A stretch of 64,000 nucleotides of DNA from Chelydra serpentina. Lineage: Eukaryota > Chordata > Testudines > Chelydridae. This document shows positions 33,858 through 44,473 of this stretch, one piece after another. The stretch spans positions 30,693,001 to 30,757,000 of the forward strand of contig JBAIAC010000004.1 in the NCBI GenBank assembly GCA_037349315.1, written 5' to 3'. The notes below the pieces were generated by a model. The model did no database searches, had not been told where the DNA came from, and saw nothing but the letters and a program-made list of their open reading frames with translations. Made by a program: the position numbers and the translations under genes. How positions within the stretch are numbered: position 1 is the stretch's first letter; each line of letters starts with the position of its first letter.

Positions 33858-33889
33858 CCCCCCCCCCCCCCCCCCACACACACACACAA
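33858..33889. repeat. Poly-C and (CA)n tract
   Basis: An uninterrupted C run (33858-33875) passes directly into a (CA)n run. Length in such tracts is prone to assembly error. Confidence 0.95.
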
Positions 33890-34322
33890 TGTCCTACCTA
33901 ATGTTTGTAATGAATAGTTGGACCTAGTCTAGATGCAGGCATTGCTTTTACCATGATACTAGAATCTCTTAAACAGACTGAAAGGGGGTTGGGACAACTA
34001 AAGGTATTTTTACTGTGTCATCTTTACAGTTAGCAGTGATTGCTAAACTTTGTAGAGAATAAAGCGATGAATCTGTGAAATGGCTAGGAATCATTATTAG
34101 TAGGTAGAAGTGATTAGAAAGTGTTCAATTAAGGTTTTCAGGGATTTCAGAGACTTGGGGAGATTGAAAGCACTGCATACTTTTTATGTCCATTGGAAAC
34201 CAAATTCTATATATTCCATCTTTTCCAAAATTCCATAACCTGCAAGATAGATACAATGTGCAAAACATACCACAGATATAAAACTACCCTTCTTAAGCTA
34301 TATTAGAGTGTTTGGACCCGTG

Positions 34323-34800
34323 TCAGTGAATAGATGCTGTTTTCAGTTCTGGGAAGAAAGACATTCTCATGTGGCAGATAGACATATGAGTCATGCTGTA
34401 GCCTTTCAGAAAGAACAGGACCAGTTTCATTTTTGTCATTGTTGCCAATGCTTTCCATAGATGCTCAAGACAAAGCCTATAGTCAGTGAGAGCCATGTAA
34501 GAGACTATCCAATTGCTTGTCCAGGTGTCAATGGCGAGAGACACAATTTTCCTCACAGCTCCTTCAAGTCCCTTCATGACTGAGCCTAGTAGAACTCACT
34601 TTTTAACACGAGCAGCAGAGACTTTAAACTCTGGAGTGGGGGAAAGCTCTTTTGTGCTCTCCACTAATAGTTTGATGGGTGCACAATAAAGATTGAAGCT
34701 GACTTTGCATCACTGAACTCTCAAAGTTCCAACAGTGAGTCAACTGTGTAGTTGACAGTAAAAGTCAGTGATTAGGATTGGATGGCTCCATGTATCGTCA
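34323..34800 (-). pseudogene. hAT transposase fragment, ZBED-like
   Basis: The minus-strand frame 34323-34577 contains IVSLAIDTWTSNWIVSYMAL, the catalytic-core start of ZBED-like hAT transposases (the TTDIWTS-type block). Degraded continuation upstream (34578-34800) is consistent with the preceding helical region but is broken by stops. This is a different hAT lineage from the DUF4371-like one at 29619-32378. No inverted ends or TSD were found. Confidence 0.6.
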
Positions 34801-34975
34801 TCTCATCCTGATCTTGATTTTATTGATGTAGAATATGTTGTGGAAAGAGAAGCTTTCTTCACTTTTCATTGTTTCATAATCCTAGCCTAAACTTCCACCC
34901 GGCCGGCTATTTCTAGGACTTTTCTCTGTAAAACTGCCAGTTTTACCCCCTCACATATCTCTTCTTTGGGCTGAA

Positions 34976-34996
34976 GCAGGCAGGCAGGCAGGCAAG
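34976..34996. repeat. (GGCA)n microsatellite
   Basis: About five units of GCAG/GGCA in a row, just after a TTTGGGCTGAA stretch. Confidence 0.9.
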
Positions 34997-35259
34997 TAAG
35001 AGCTAACGACTTTGTGCATTACAGGGAGAGCTGTGGGCTGGAGGAGTGGGTCCTGCAGGCCAGTTCTTGCTTTGTCGGCTGTATGTTTGACCCGCATCTG
35101 AGCTAGACAATTCCACCAAGAGGGGTGATAGTGGACAGCAAAGATCTAAGTGTACAATTTGACATGGTTACAAGAAAGCCAGTGCACTATTGGGCTGAAT
35201 TTCATGAGCAGATGTATCACATCACTGGAGGCCATAGTCCCTCTCTGCCACTCTGATGC

Positions 35260-35960
35260 GATCACACGTAGAATACCATGTTCATTTCTGGGGACCTCAT
35301 TACCAGAAAGATGCAGATAAGTTGGAGGGAGCATAAAAACATAACAACAGAAATGATTACCGGGATTGAAGGATAGGATAGGTTATAATATGGATAGGTT
35401 ATCTAACCTTTCGCTAAGAAGAGGTTTTGACAAACACCCATTTGACAAATAACGTAGGGTTTTAAACATCACAGTAAAGTAATTAATAAATTTAATATGT
35501 AAGCAGGTATAATTAGTGATTTGGGCCCAGTGTGGTGGCGCACGCCTGTAATCCCACCTGCTTGGAAGGCTGCGGTTGGTGGCTCGCTCAGGAGTTCTAG
35601 GCTGCTGTGCGCTATGTCAATCGGGTGTCCGGTGCTACTGACAGCCTGGCCAGCGGGTAGTTGGAGGACTGGCTAGAACAACACGTCTGATGTGTTGTGA
35701 TTGGCGCTCTCTCTGTGAGGGCTGATGGACCGATCAGTGATTTGAAAAAGTATATTTAGGATCAACTATCAAGAAATTCCTCACAGTGAATGATTTTTTT
35801 TCATCACAAGTGATGGAAGCCCCATTGCTTGGAACTTTTAAAATCAGACTAGACAAAACACTGACAATAAGATGGCAGAGAGCAATCTGTTTTGGCAGAA
35901 GGATGGACTGCATGATAGTTAAGTCCGTTCCATTTCTGACTTCCATGGCTGTAGAGTTTT
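35260..35960 (+). pseudogene. CR1 LINE 3' fragment, split by a 7SL-derived insertion
   Basis: Degraded CR1 ORF2 C-terminus: a GDLITRKM-like stretch near 35290-35330 corresponds to the [11 protein letters not shown] block of the CR1 at 14430, and LGTFKIRLDKTLT (35835-35873) to its [10 protein letters not shown] block. The two halves are separated by an inserted retroposon (35525-35735). Strongly diverged, with many stops. Confidence 0.6.
35525..35735 (+). repeat. 7SL (SRP) RNA-derived retroposon with TSD
   Basis: The first 115 bp closely match the 5' Alu domain of vertebrate 7SL RNA: a GGTGGCGCACGCCTGTAATC block (near 35535), an AGGAGTTCTAGGCTG block (near 35590) and a GCGCTATGTCAATCGGGTGT block (near 35609). 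After GTGTCCG the sequence departs from 7SL. The remaining ~100 bp (35632-35735) are not recognised, apart from a possible CAGCCTGG match to the far end of 7SL. AGTGATTTG flanks both sides (35515-35523 and 35736-35744), a retrotransposition-type duplication. No poly-A tail is visible. Not a functional SRP RNA: the S domain is missing. Confidence 0.8.
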
Positions 35961-36004
35961 CTTTGGCTGAACTTTGTGCATAAAGTCAGGTAGGGAATAA
36001 CATC

Positions 36005-36328
36005 CACAGGCGCCGACTTCCTGTGGCGCCGGTGGGAGCTCACGCCCAGCGTCCCGCCCCCGACGCCGGGTGACATTGCGGGGCCCCGCCCCCGACGCCG
36101 GGTGACGTTGCGGGGCCCCGCCCCCGACGCAACGTCGCCCAGCGTCGGGGGCGGGGCCCTGCAACGTCTTCCGGTGCTACGGTAAGATGGCGGCGGGCCC
36201 CGGGGGTTGGCGGGGAGCTGGCCGCGGGTCCCGGTGCGGGTGGGGAGCTGCCGGTGGGTGCGGAGCACCCACCAATTTTCCCCCATGGGTGCTCCAGCCC
36301 CAGAGCACCCATGAAGTCGGCGCCTATG
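36005..36328. mobile_element. GC-rich MITE with GGCGCC termini
   Basis: Terminal inverted repeats CACAGGCGCCGACTTC and GAAGTCGGCGCCTATG bound a very GC-rich non-coding unit. Flanks ATAACATC (35997-36004) and TTAACAAT (36329-36336) agree at 5 of 8 positions, a possible decayed hAT-type TSD. The interior holds tandem CCCCGCCCCCGACGCCGGGTGA-type units near 36050-36125, with an inverted GCGTCGGGGGCGGGGCC following. It is a CpG-dense island only because of the repeat. Confidence 0.75.
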
Positions 36329-38880
36329 TTAACAATGGTCTACAATTATCCGTCAGAGATAAAATGTGCTATTTAGTATGTATTTTGATGTGCTGAATTC
36401 AAATATGACAATTAAAGCAACTGATTGGCTACTGTTTTTAAGATATTTAAGTTTTTACATGTTATGTCTATGTATATTGTGTAGATAGTAGAGTTTTAAT
36501 CATAAATTGTAAACCTAGGTCTTTTCATGTGTTTATGGTTGCTTTACATGATACTATTTCACCTGTCCAGTTTATGTAACACTTTAAAAATCAGCAAAGG
36601 GGTTATATAAATAAAATTTATTATGAAACAAAAGGCAAAAAACTATTATGTACATAGTTTAGTCCTATTCAGTGTCTACTCGGCGCTTCTTGGCTTGTCT
36701 CTTGAATTCATTAAACAGAGCATCTCTTGTCACTGTCCAGCAATAGTCTGCAAGCATTGATGGGCTCCATTTGCCCTGATAGCATTTCTCCATTGTTGCA
36801 ATGTCCTGGTGAAATCGCTCGCCGTGCTTGTCGCTCACTGATCCGCAGTTCGATGGAAAAAAATCTAGATGAAAGTGCAAAAAATGTATCTTTAGTGACA
36901 TGTTGCAACCAAGGCTTTTGTATGCCTTGAGGAGGTTTTCCACCAACAACCTGTAGTTGTCTGCCTTGTTGTTTCCGAGAAAATTTATTGCCACTAACTG
37001 GAAGGCTTTCCATGCCTTTTTTTCCTTGCCACGCAGTGCATGGTCAAATGCATCATCTCAAAGAAATTCACGAATCTCAGGACCAACAAAGACACCTTCC
37101 TTTAGCTTAGCTTCACTTAACCTTGGAAATTTTCCATGGAGGTACTTGAAAGCTGCTTGTGTTTTGTCAATGGCCTTGACAAAGTTCTTCATCAGACCCA
37201 GCTTGATGTGTAAGGGTGGGAACAAAATCTTCCTTGATTCAACAAGTGGTGGATGCTGAACACTTTTCCTCCCAGGCTCCAATGACTGTCGGAGTGGCCA
37301 ATCTTTCTTGATGTAGTGGGAATCTCTTGCACGACTATCCCATTCGCAGAGAAAACAGCAGTACTTTGTGTATCCAGTCTGCAGACCAAGCAAGAGAGTA
37401 ACAACCTTCAAATCACCACAAAGCTGCCACTGATGTTGGTCATAGTTTATGCACCTCAAAACTTGTTTCATGTTGTCATAGGTTTCCTTCCTATGGACTG
37501 CATGACCAACTGGAATTGATGGCAAAACATTGCCATTATGCAGTAAAACAGCTTTAAGACTCGTCTTTGATGAATCAATGAACAGTCTCCACTCATCTGG
37601 ATCGTGAACGATGTTGAGGGCTGCCATCACACCATCGATGTTGTTGCAGGCTACAAGATCACCTTCCATGAAGAAGAATGGGACAAGATCCTTTTGACGG
37701 TCACGGAACATGGAAACCCTAACATCACCTGCCAGGAGATTCCACTGCTGTAGTCTGGAGCCCAAAAGCTCTGCCTTACTCTTGGGTAGTTCCAAATCCC
37801 TGACAAGGTCATTCAGTTCACCTTGTGTTATGAGGTGTGGTTCAGAGGAGGAGGATGGGAGAAAATGTGGGTCCTGTGACATTGATGGTTCAGGACCAGA
37901 AGTTTCATCCTCTTCCTCGTCTGACTCAAGTGAGAATGATTCTGGTGCATCAGGAACCGGCAGTCCTCCTCCGTGGGGTACTGGGCGTATAGCTCATGGA
38001 ATGTTTGGATAATGCACAGTCCACTTTTTCTTCTTTGACACACCTTTCCCAACTGGAGGCACCATGCAGAAGTAACAATTGCTGGTATGATCTGTTGGCT
38101 CTCTCCAAATCATTGGCACTGCAAAAGGCATAGATTTCCTTTTCCTGTTCAACCACTGGCGAAGATTTGTTGCACAAGTGTTGCAGCATATGTGTGGGGC
38201 CCACCGCTTGTCCTGATCTCCAATTTTGCAGCCAAAATAAAGGTGATAGGCTTTCTTAACCATAGTGGTTATACTGCGCTTTTGTGATGCAAAAGTCACT
38301 TCACCACAAACATAGGAGAAGTTATCGGCACTGTTCACACAAGTACGAGGCATCTCTGCTCACTTTGGCTAAACAGAAATGTGTCCCTTTGCAAAATCAA
38401 ACACTGACAAATAAGAGAGCACAATACTGTATGATTTCTAGAGCTGATATAGGGCAATTTGTTCAGCAGAGTGATGTAAGCTTCGTTATGATTGCATCAT
38501 CCATGACTTCTAGGAATAACATGATGCAATTCATAGCATGTATGACGCAATACCAGCTTCAGATTGCATCATTCATTGTGTTGTCTAAAAAGCAAGTACT
38601 GTCCAAACCCAGTCATAGATTTATTCATAGATCCAGTCAAAGATGTATTTTAGTCATTTCTGGTTTAAATTGAGATCCCTTCCCTTTATAACTCACTTAT
38701 CCTCCGCCATTCCCAAGTCAAGGGTCGTATATACTGACCCAATAGCATGTCTTGAAAACTAGAGCCAATCAACAATTTTAAGCATCATTTTCGTTCTCAG
38801 TGACCCAGAATTAGTAAAGTTTGACTACATTTATTTCAGAAGCATTTTGGCTGTAGAGCAGTGTAACATGTACAAAAACT
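36329..38880 (-). mobile_element. Unclassified repeat unit carrying a long ORF
   Basis: The ORF at 36665-38353 sits in AT-rich non-coding flanks that I recall as a turtle repeat unit. On the minus strand AATAAATTTTATTTATA lies just after the stop (near 36605-36620), a plausible poly-A signal. Ends were not fixed: no terminal inverted repeat or TSD could be established, so the boundaries are rough. Confidence 0.4.
36665..38353 (-). pseudogene. 562-codon single-frame ORF with two TGA stops, family unknown
   Basis: One minus-strand frame runs 1689 bp from ATG at 38351-38353 to its stop at 36665-36667, broken only by TGA at 37994-37996 and TGA at 37058-37060. The N-terminus has a Cys-rich, zinc-finger-like region (VCGEV, HICCNTC, NCYFC; about residues 15-95), then an acidic Ser/Glu stretch (about 130-150), then a conserved-looking body: DEWRLFIDSSKTSLKAVLL, KYCCFLCEWD, PPLHIKLGLMKNFVKAID and DKHGERFHQDIATMEKCYQG. 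I cannot name the family. The intact frame without introns suggests a transposon-encoded or retrocopied protein. The second TGA lies where Arg (CGA) would be expected, a typical CpG decay. I have a vague memory of related proteins in turtles and arthropods, not verified. Confidence 0.75.
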
Positions 38881-41800
38881 TTTGAGGAGCTATACATTTA
38901 GCACTTAGAGCTCCTCTGCTGTCTGGAACATTAAAGTGCTGAGAGGGGTGAAACTGGAAATTAATGAATTAACTGAATACTTCAGAACTTTGAAAAGGTT
39001 TGGTTCTAAAAATGGGCAAATACTATAGAGTTTGGTTTTTTTACCAGGTGGTCCTTTCCTCTTTACAAATAACTAGATAGAACACAGAACATTTGAATAC
39101 TGTGTCAGACAAGCCAAAATGTGCATGTCTTGTTTTCAGAGTATGTCAGCTTCTATAATCAGGAAGCAGTGAGGGAAAGAAGCAAAGAACCAATTTGACT
39201 GTTAGTCAAGGTTACTAGCTTTGCATTAAACTGAGACGAATTAGGTAGATTACAGTGGCACCCAGAGACTACCTACTGGACAAAGTCAAAAGTAGTGATA
39301 AACCAAATTGACTTTCCCTTGTTGCTAGTATTCATCTAGCTGCACCCACCTGTAAAAAAATAATTATAAAGCTGTTTATTCAATTGAGTTTCAGAGGAAC
39401 TCTAGAAAACAATTTAAGCTTCCAGTGATGTTTTCCAATATCTGCGTAATCCCCATTTGTTGCTGGTAAAGCTGAGCCACACTTCATTTCAGAGTGCCAG
39501 CACAACATACTGTGCAGATCACTCCTAGGGACTTTCCTAAGTCTAAACTTAGTGAGAAGGAAATACTAATAATCAATGTGCAGAGGCGGAAGAAATAGTC
39601 TTCACATTTTAAATAGATAACAAGAATAGTATAGCATTACTATTATTATATTTTACTCTGTAGAGAGCATGCTTGATCACGTTGGATCACAAAGCTGAAC
39701 AAATTCCTTATACACAACATCACTGAAATGCAGCTATCTCTTGGAGTGGAAGGCATCAGCAAACTGGAAAACTGACATGCTGCAAAAGCAGAGAATTGTT
39801 GCCCAAGGTAGTAGCTCCTTCCCACCCTCAACCCTTACACCTTACAAGAAGTGCCAGGAGATCTTTAGGGTCTATGCAGAACAGATAGGATCTTGTTATT
39901 TTAAGATCTCAGCTGAATGATCTGCATATATTGATCTACCATGAACACAATTTATCTACCTTGGAAAGATGAATTAACCCTAGTGGTATTTGATTCTCTG
40001 TAAGCCATCACTTTCCCAATTATCAAGATGCCCTATAGCATAGTGTGTACAGAAATTGCTCTACATAGGACTTCAGAAAAAGCTGTTTCCGTAACACAGC
40101 AGCCATTCTGTACAGCCATCAGCATCACTAGAGAACAGCTTTTTAGGAGGGAGGTTAAAAATGACATCCAGTTGAACTCCAGAAAAAGCTGAGGATAGAC
40201 TTTAACATTCTAAACCCCAGGCTACAGATAACATATTCCAGTTTACTGCTTGAAACGTCTTTGATGACAGCCGATATACTTCAGCATTTGCTACTGACTA
40301 TTGAGCTTGGCAAACAGCATGCACAGCATTTCAGTAATATAACAGAATTTTTTTTCCTCCCTTAATACTCACATTGTTTCCCCATCAGCAAAATAGCATG
40401 TGTCAACTCCCCTTTGGGACTTCCTTGTCCAAGCTAGCAGTGATAATGAGAATCATGGCCCTTGAAATGCATACATATGCCGCTGTTGGGTTCATTTATA
40501 GGGAATAGACAAGAAAGAAGTATAAACAAATAGAAGAAAGTTTGATTACTATTAAACATGTGTCTTGCTGTCTGTCAAAAGCTCCAGTTCATAATCTCTT
40601 CTGCTATTGAATTCAGGAAAGCACATTATTCAAGCTTTTTGTATTAAAATATTTAGAGATAGAATAAAAAAGATGGTGACATTTTGTAGACAAAAAACAT
40701 TTTTACCACGTTGGCAGATGACATCCTAACAATACGGACAACACAATCACTGATTCTTAAATGTTACTCATGTAGGTACTTTGTGAGGAATGTAAAATAT
40801 GCAGTAAAGTATAATAAAATGTGAATTGACAGAACATGAACAAAATCCCTGAACGTCTACAGTAACCATTTTAATAGTTTCAATAACTCTAATATAGCTG
40901 GTGTACTGATACATATCTTGTTTTTTTGATATTTTGAAATAGCTGTGAATTGCCTTCTATGAAAAGCAATACATGAGCTCCATTGTGTTACATAGAAAGT
41001 ATTTCTTCCTGGTGCTTTTGGTGACTGTTAACTATGCTAGCTGAATCAATGTAAATTATGTGATATTGCCAGGATCCCTTGATGGCATTCTTTCCATGTA
41101 ATTAACTGTACCCCATCCATTTAGTCTCACTTACCAGTAGTTTTAGAACTTTGAACGTAAGTGGCGTTTTCTTGTTAGCTGTCAGTCATGTCATACCCAT
41201 GTCAATGCCCCGGGAAAGCAGACATTTAAGTTCTCCTAAATGTTATTTATAAATCTGTTGCACACAGTCCCAGTAAGATGCCCCAGGCGCTACATGTTCA
41301 GTGACGGAGGGGGATACTACACTACCATCCAGCATCATGATTTACACGTTCAAAAATCACCTACAAATGTGCTGCATGTTAGCTGATAGTTTATTTACTA
41401 AAAAATAACCTTGCAAGAAAAATTGTCTTTGGACCTATTGCTTTCAATGTTGCCTTAGGACAAGTCTTTTTTATCTTCTTTATTTCAATACTATGACAGG
41501 CTAGACAATCTAGAGTTATGGTTGAGCAGGATTACATATTTTATTTTTTAAGTAATTTTCAATGATTTGTAATTATTAAAAGTACCCAGTGTTAGAAAAG
41601 CAGCCCCACATCCTGAGGTAGTCACTTTCAATAAAGCATACATATCTTTTTTTTTCCCCAAGCTTTTGTATAAATCCTGGTACAGCCTTCCAAATCATAT
41701 ATAGTTCATCCTCTATTGATAATATAACTTGCTTCTCTCAGAAACATTGGGCCATATTCTGTCCTGACTTTCACCTGCTCAGTTCTATTGAGCGCAGTGA

Positions 41801-44194
41801 GTTAACATGGATTGTACTTAGCTCAGAATGTGGCCTGATGTGTTCTCAGTAGAACATTCCGTTTACAAATATTACAGGGGTTAAACTTGTGCACTTTTCT
41901 TTATAAATTTTTTTTGTAACCTTTTGAGACATTTTACCAGCATGTTAGAATTCTCTCCCTAACCAGCCAGCTCATCCCTATAAACTCTGCCAGGAAAAAA
42001 CCAAAAACAAACCCTCAATATGGCGACCAATATAAAGTGACTGAATTCTCAAACACTCGGTCCAAAAAAGGTAATCAGAATGTATTACTTTTGAGGGTTT
42101 CCCACTCTCTTTTTCTTCTCTTATTTGTGGTAATAGGTAGTAATTAAAAGATTGGATTGTTTTGGTGTACAATTTTCTAAATTTTCATTTGGAAAGTCCT
42201 CTGCGCAAGTGTTTCAGGAAGTATTTTCACTACTCTAGCGTCAGTAAATAGCAGCCGGTCTGTTCTAGCAGCAGCAGATTTTATTTTATTTGTTGGTGGT
42301 GTTTTGCCCTCGCCAGTTTATGCTCTTATCTGATCACGAAGTTTGAGCAGGAAATTAAATTCCTACAGATGGATACACTCACTTTGAGATCAAATAGAAT
42401 GCACGAGACTCTGAATCTGCCTCACGTAAATGTCCACACTTCACCTAGCTCCTACTAGACATTAAAGATACAATCCACTCCAATTTTCCCCACTGCTGTC
42501 TTTTCAAGGCTGCTAAGCAGTATTTTCATTCAAAGCCTTGATTTTCCTTGGTTTATAACTTCCCCATATGTTGCCATTTGGACTGTAATTTCCCAAGCTT
42601 GTTCTCATTACAGAAAAGTGCGTGTGGATAGTGGATGAAGAAAATTCACTGAGCTATTTTGGAGTTACTAAAGGCAGAAAGAAGTGTATTTCGATCAGTG
42701 AGGTTGTATTAGAGGTGTTCATTTAGAGCTCCATCCTGCAAGGTGCTGCTGAATGCTCCTCCAAGGTGCTAATTATTCCTCCATGGTGCTGAGACTCTTC
42801 AGCTCCCATTTAAGTCAGTAGGAACTGATGGTCCACCTGTATAGATTTGACTGAAGGCTCCAGACTGGATCAGAATGGTAGAATGATTAAATATATTTTT
42901 CAGAAGGCTTGCTTATATTATAAAATGGTGGTTGTGGCGGAGGTGGGGGAAAGGCGGGGGGGGCGGAGGGAAAGGGTGTGTCCAAATCCTGCCCTTTTTT
43001 TGCAGATGCATGGACGAAAGGAGAAAAAATCCATGCAGTTTGGCTTCACTGAGTTGATAGCAAAACGTGGACAATTCTCAGAACGCGTTCACCACCCCTG
43101 CCTATTGGAAAGCAATTTTTGGTAAGGGCTCAGCCCTCTGTAATAGGAAGATATGAAGGAGGAGTAGCCACATCTCAATGCCTGCTGCTAGTGGGGAATG
43201 AACAACAGCTGTAGAAGCTATTGCAGCCTATGAGTTTCAGTAGTAGTTCACAGTGTGGCTCTGCTGCCAATGTTTAGCCTGGTGGAGAACATTTCATATC
43301 CTTACTCCCCTCATAGGACCCACATGCATGAAACCCATTTTATGTAGGCTTTCCACATGGGAGAGGATTTGGATGAAAAGCATAAATCCATTCTGCTGCC
43401 TCTGATAAATGTTTTCTTTAACCTTTCGTAGATGGTTTCTTTTTTTTTTTGCATACTAGCTTGAGAGTTAAAGTTCCAGAAACTCACTTGGAACCCCCTT
43501 GTTTGTAACAGCTTTTGTCCTGTCTTCTGGTACTCAGCCCAATATGTAAAATTTTGTAAAAGAAGAACTTGAAGGGGCTTTGTTCAAACATCCTTTGGTT
43601 TCCTCTCATATATTAGTGTGAGTCTGTCCTTTTGTAGTTTTTAATGAATTTACTTCTCAGAAATGAGAAAGCTATCTAAGGTATAAGAAACCAGCGTGAG
43701 AGGGACGTGGGTTTCAAGATCTGGATCTAACTATCAGACTTGCTTTTATCAACTAGGAAAAAAATCTGATAACATTTTAAGTTCATTATAATTGCTGTAT
43801 TTTTAGTTCTCTTTCTTTTCAGCTGCAAGTGCTGTTTCCTTATTAAACATACTTTTTGAAAGTTGAATGTGACTCTGTGATTGGGTTTATAGACTAACAT
43901 CTCTGAACATGATGGAAGGGGTTAATTCAGACACTAGCAAACACAAAGGGCTTCAAAATCTCAGTGCCCAAAGGCATTAAGAAAAAGGAGGCGCCACAAG
44001 ATCCTAGGAAACATGGCACTAGGAAAAAGGAACCGATTACAGCTATGGGGAGAATGGTATTACTAGGAGTAGAGGCTCTGACCTGAGCTGCAGCATGGAC
44101 CTTTAGACTCTCTTCAGTTCTTGCTACCTGCCAAGAGGGGGAGATCTCCCCAACCCTGAAAGCCAGCTCTACAATTTTACTACTAGAGCCTTTA
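38881..44194. other. AT-rich DNA, no gene, no clear repeat
   Basis: More than 5 kb without a domain-bearing frame. A possible acceptor/open/donor combination at about 43004-43121 (TTTTTGCAG ... TTTTTG|GTAAGG) is too weak to call. Short AAGGTGCT repeats near 42740-42790 and a CATATTCTGTCCTGACTTT stretch near 41753 resemble small dispersed repeats. The GGGGCGGGG run near 42955 is local. Confidence 0.5.
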
Positions 44195-44473
44195 GCCCTC
44201 CTCTACACCCAGTGTTACCGGTTTAATTAAAGATGTGATTTTTTTAAAACCAGTTTAATAGAACTGTTGCAAAACCCTGTGTGGATGCTCTTCAGTGGGT
44301 TTAAAATTGGATTATATTGTATTAGCTTGTGGCTGTAAGTTTCCAAGCTAAACAAATATAACTATTTTTCAACCAAAAAGAGTCTGTACACAGGGGTTTG
44401 CACCAGTTCAACTAAATGGACTTAAGGACTGATTTTAGTTCAACCAGTGCAACTTCTGTGTGTAGACAAGGCC
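44195..44473. mobile_element. hAT-like MITE, 279 bp
   Basis: Ends GCCCTCCTCTACAC and the complement of GGCCTTGTCTACAC form terminal inverted repeats. Inside, CCGGTTTAA and TTGAACT-type blocks are inverted (44218 and 44437). Flanks AGCCTTTA and AGGGTTCA agree at 5 of 8, a weak TSD. Non-coding. Confidence 0.6.

Larger units (their letters stand above)
33021..34310. other. AT-rich DNA with small repeats, no gene
   Basis: Apart from the palindromic repeat at 33622-33717 and the C/CA tract at 33858-33889, nothing is recognised. Confidence 0.45.

Noticed and set aside
36187..36396. Start-like AAGATGGCGGC with a Gly-rich frame in a CpG-dense region
   Set aside because: Falls inside a MITE with terminal inverted repeats; the CpG density is repeat-derived.
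42720..42850. AAGGTGCT-type short repeats considered as a regulatory array
   Set aside because: Three imperfect copies resembling a common dispersed repeat; no evidence for binding sites.
43004..43121. Possible exon with TTTTTGCAG acceptor and GTAAGG donor
   Set aside because: The frame has no recognisable features, and pyrimidine runs followed by AG are common here. Weaker than the candidate at 21329.
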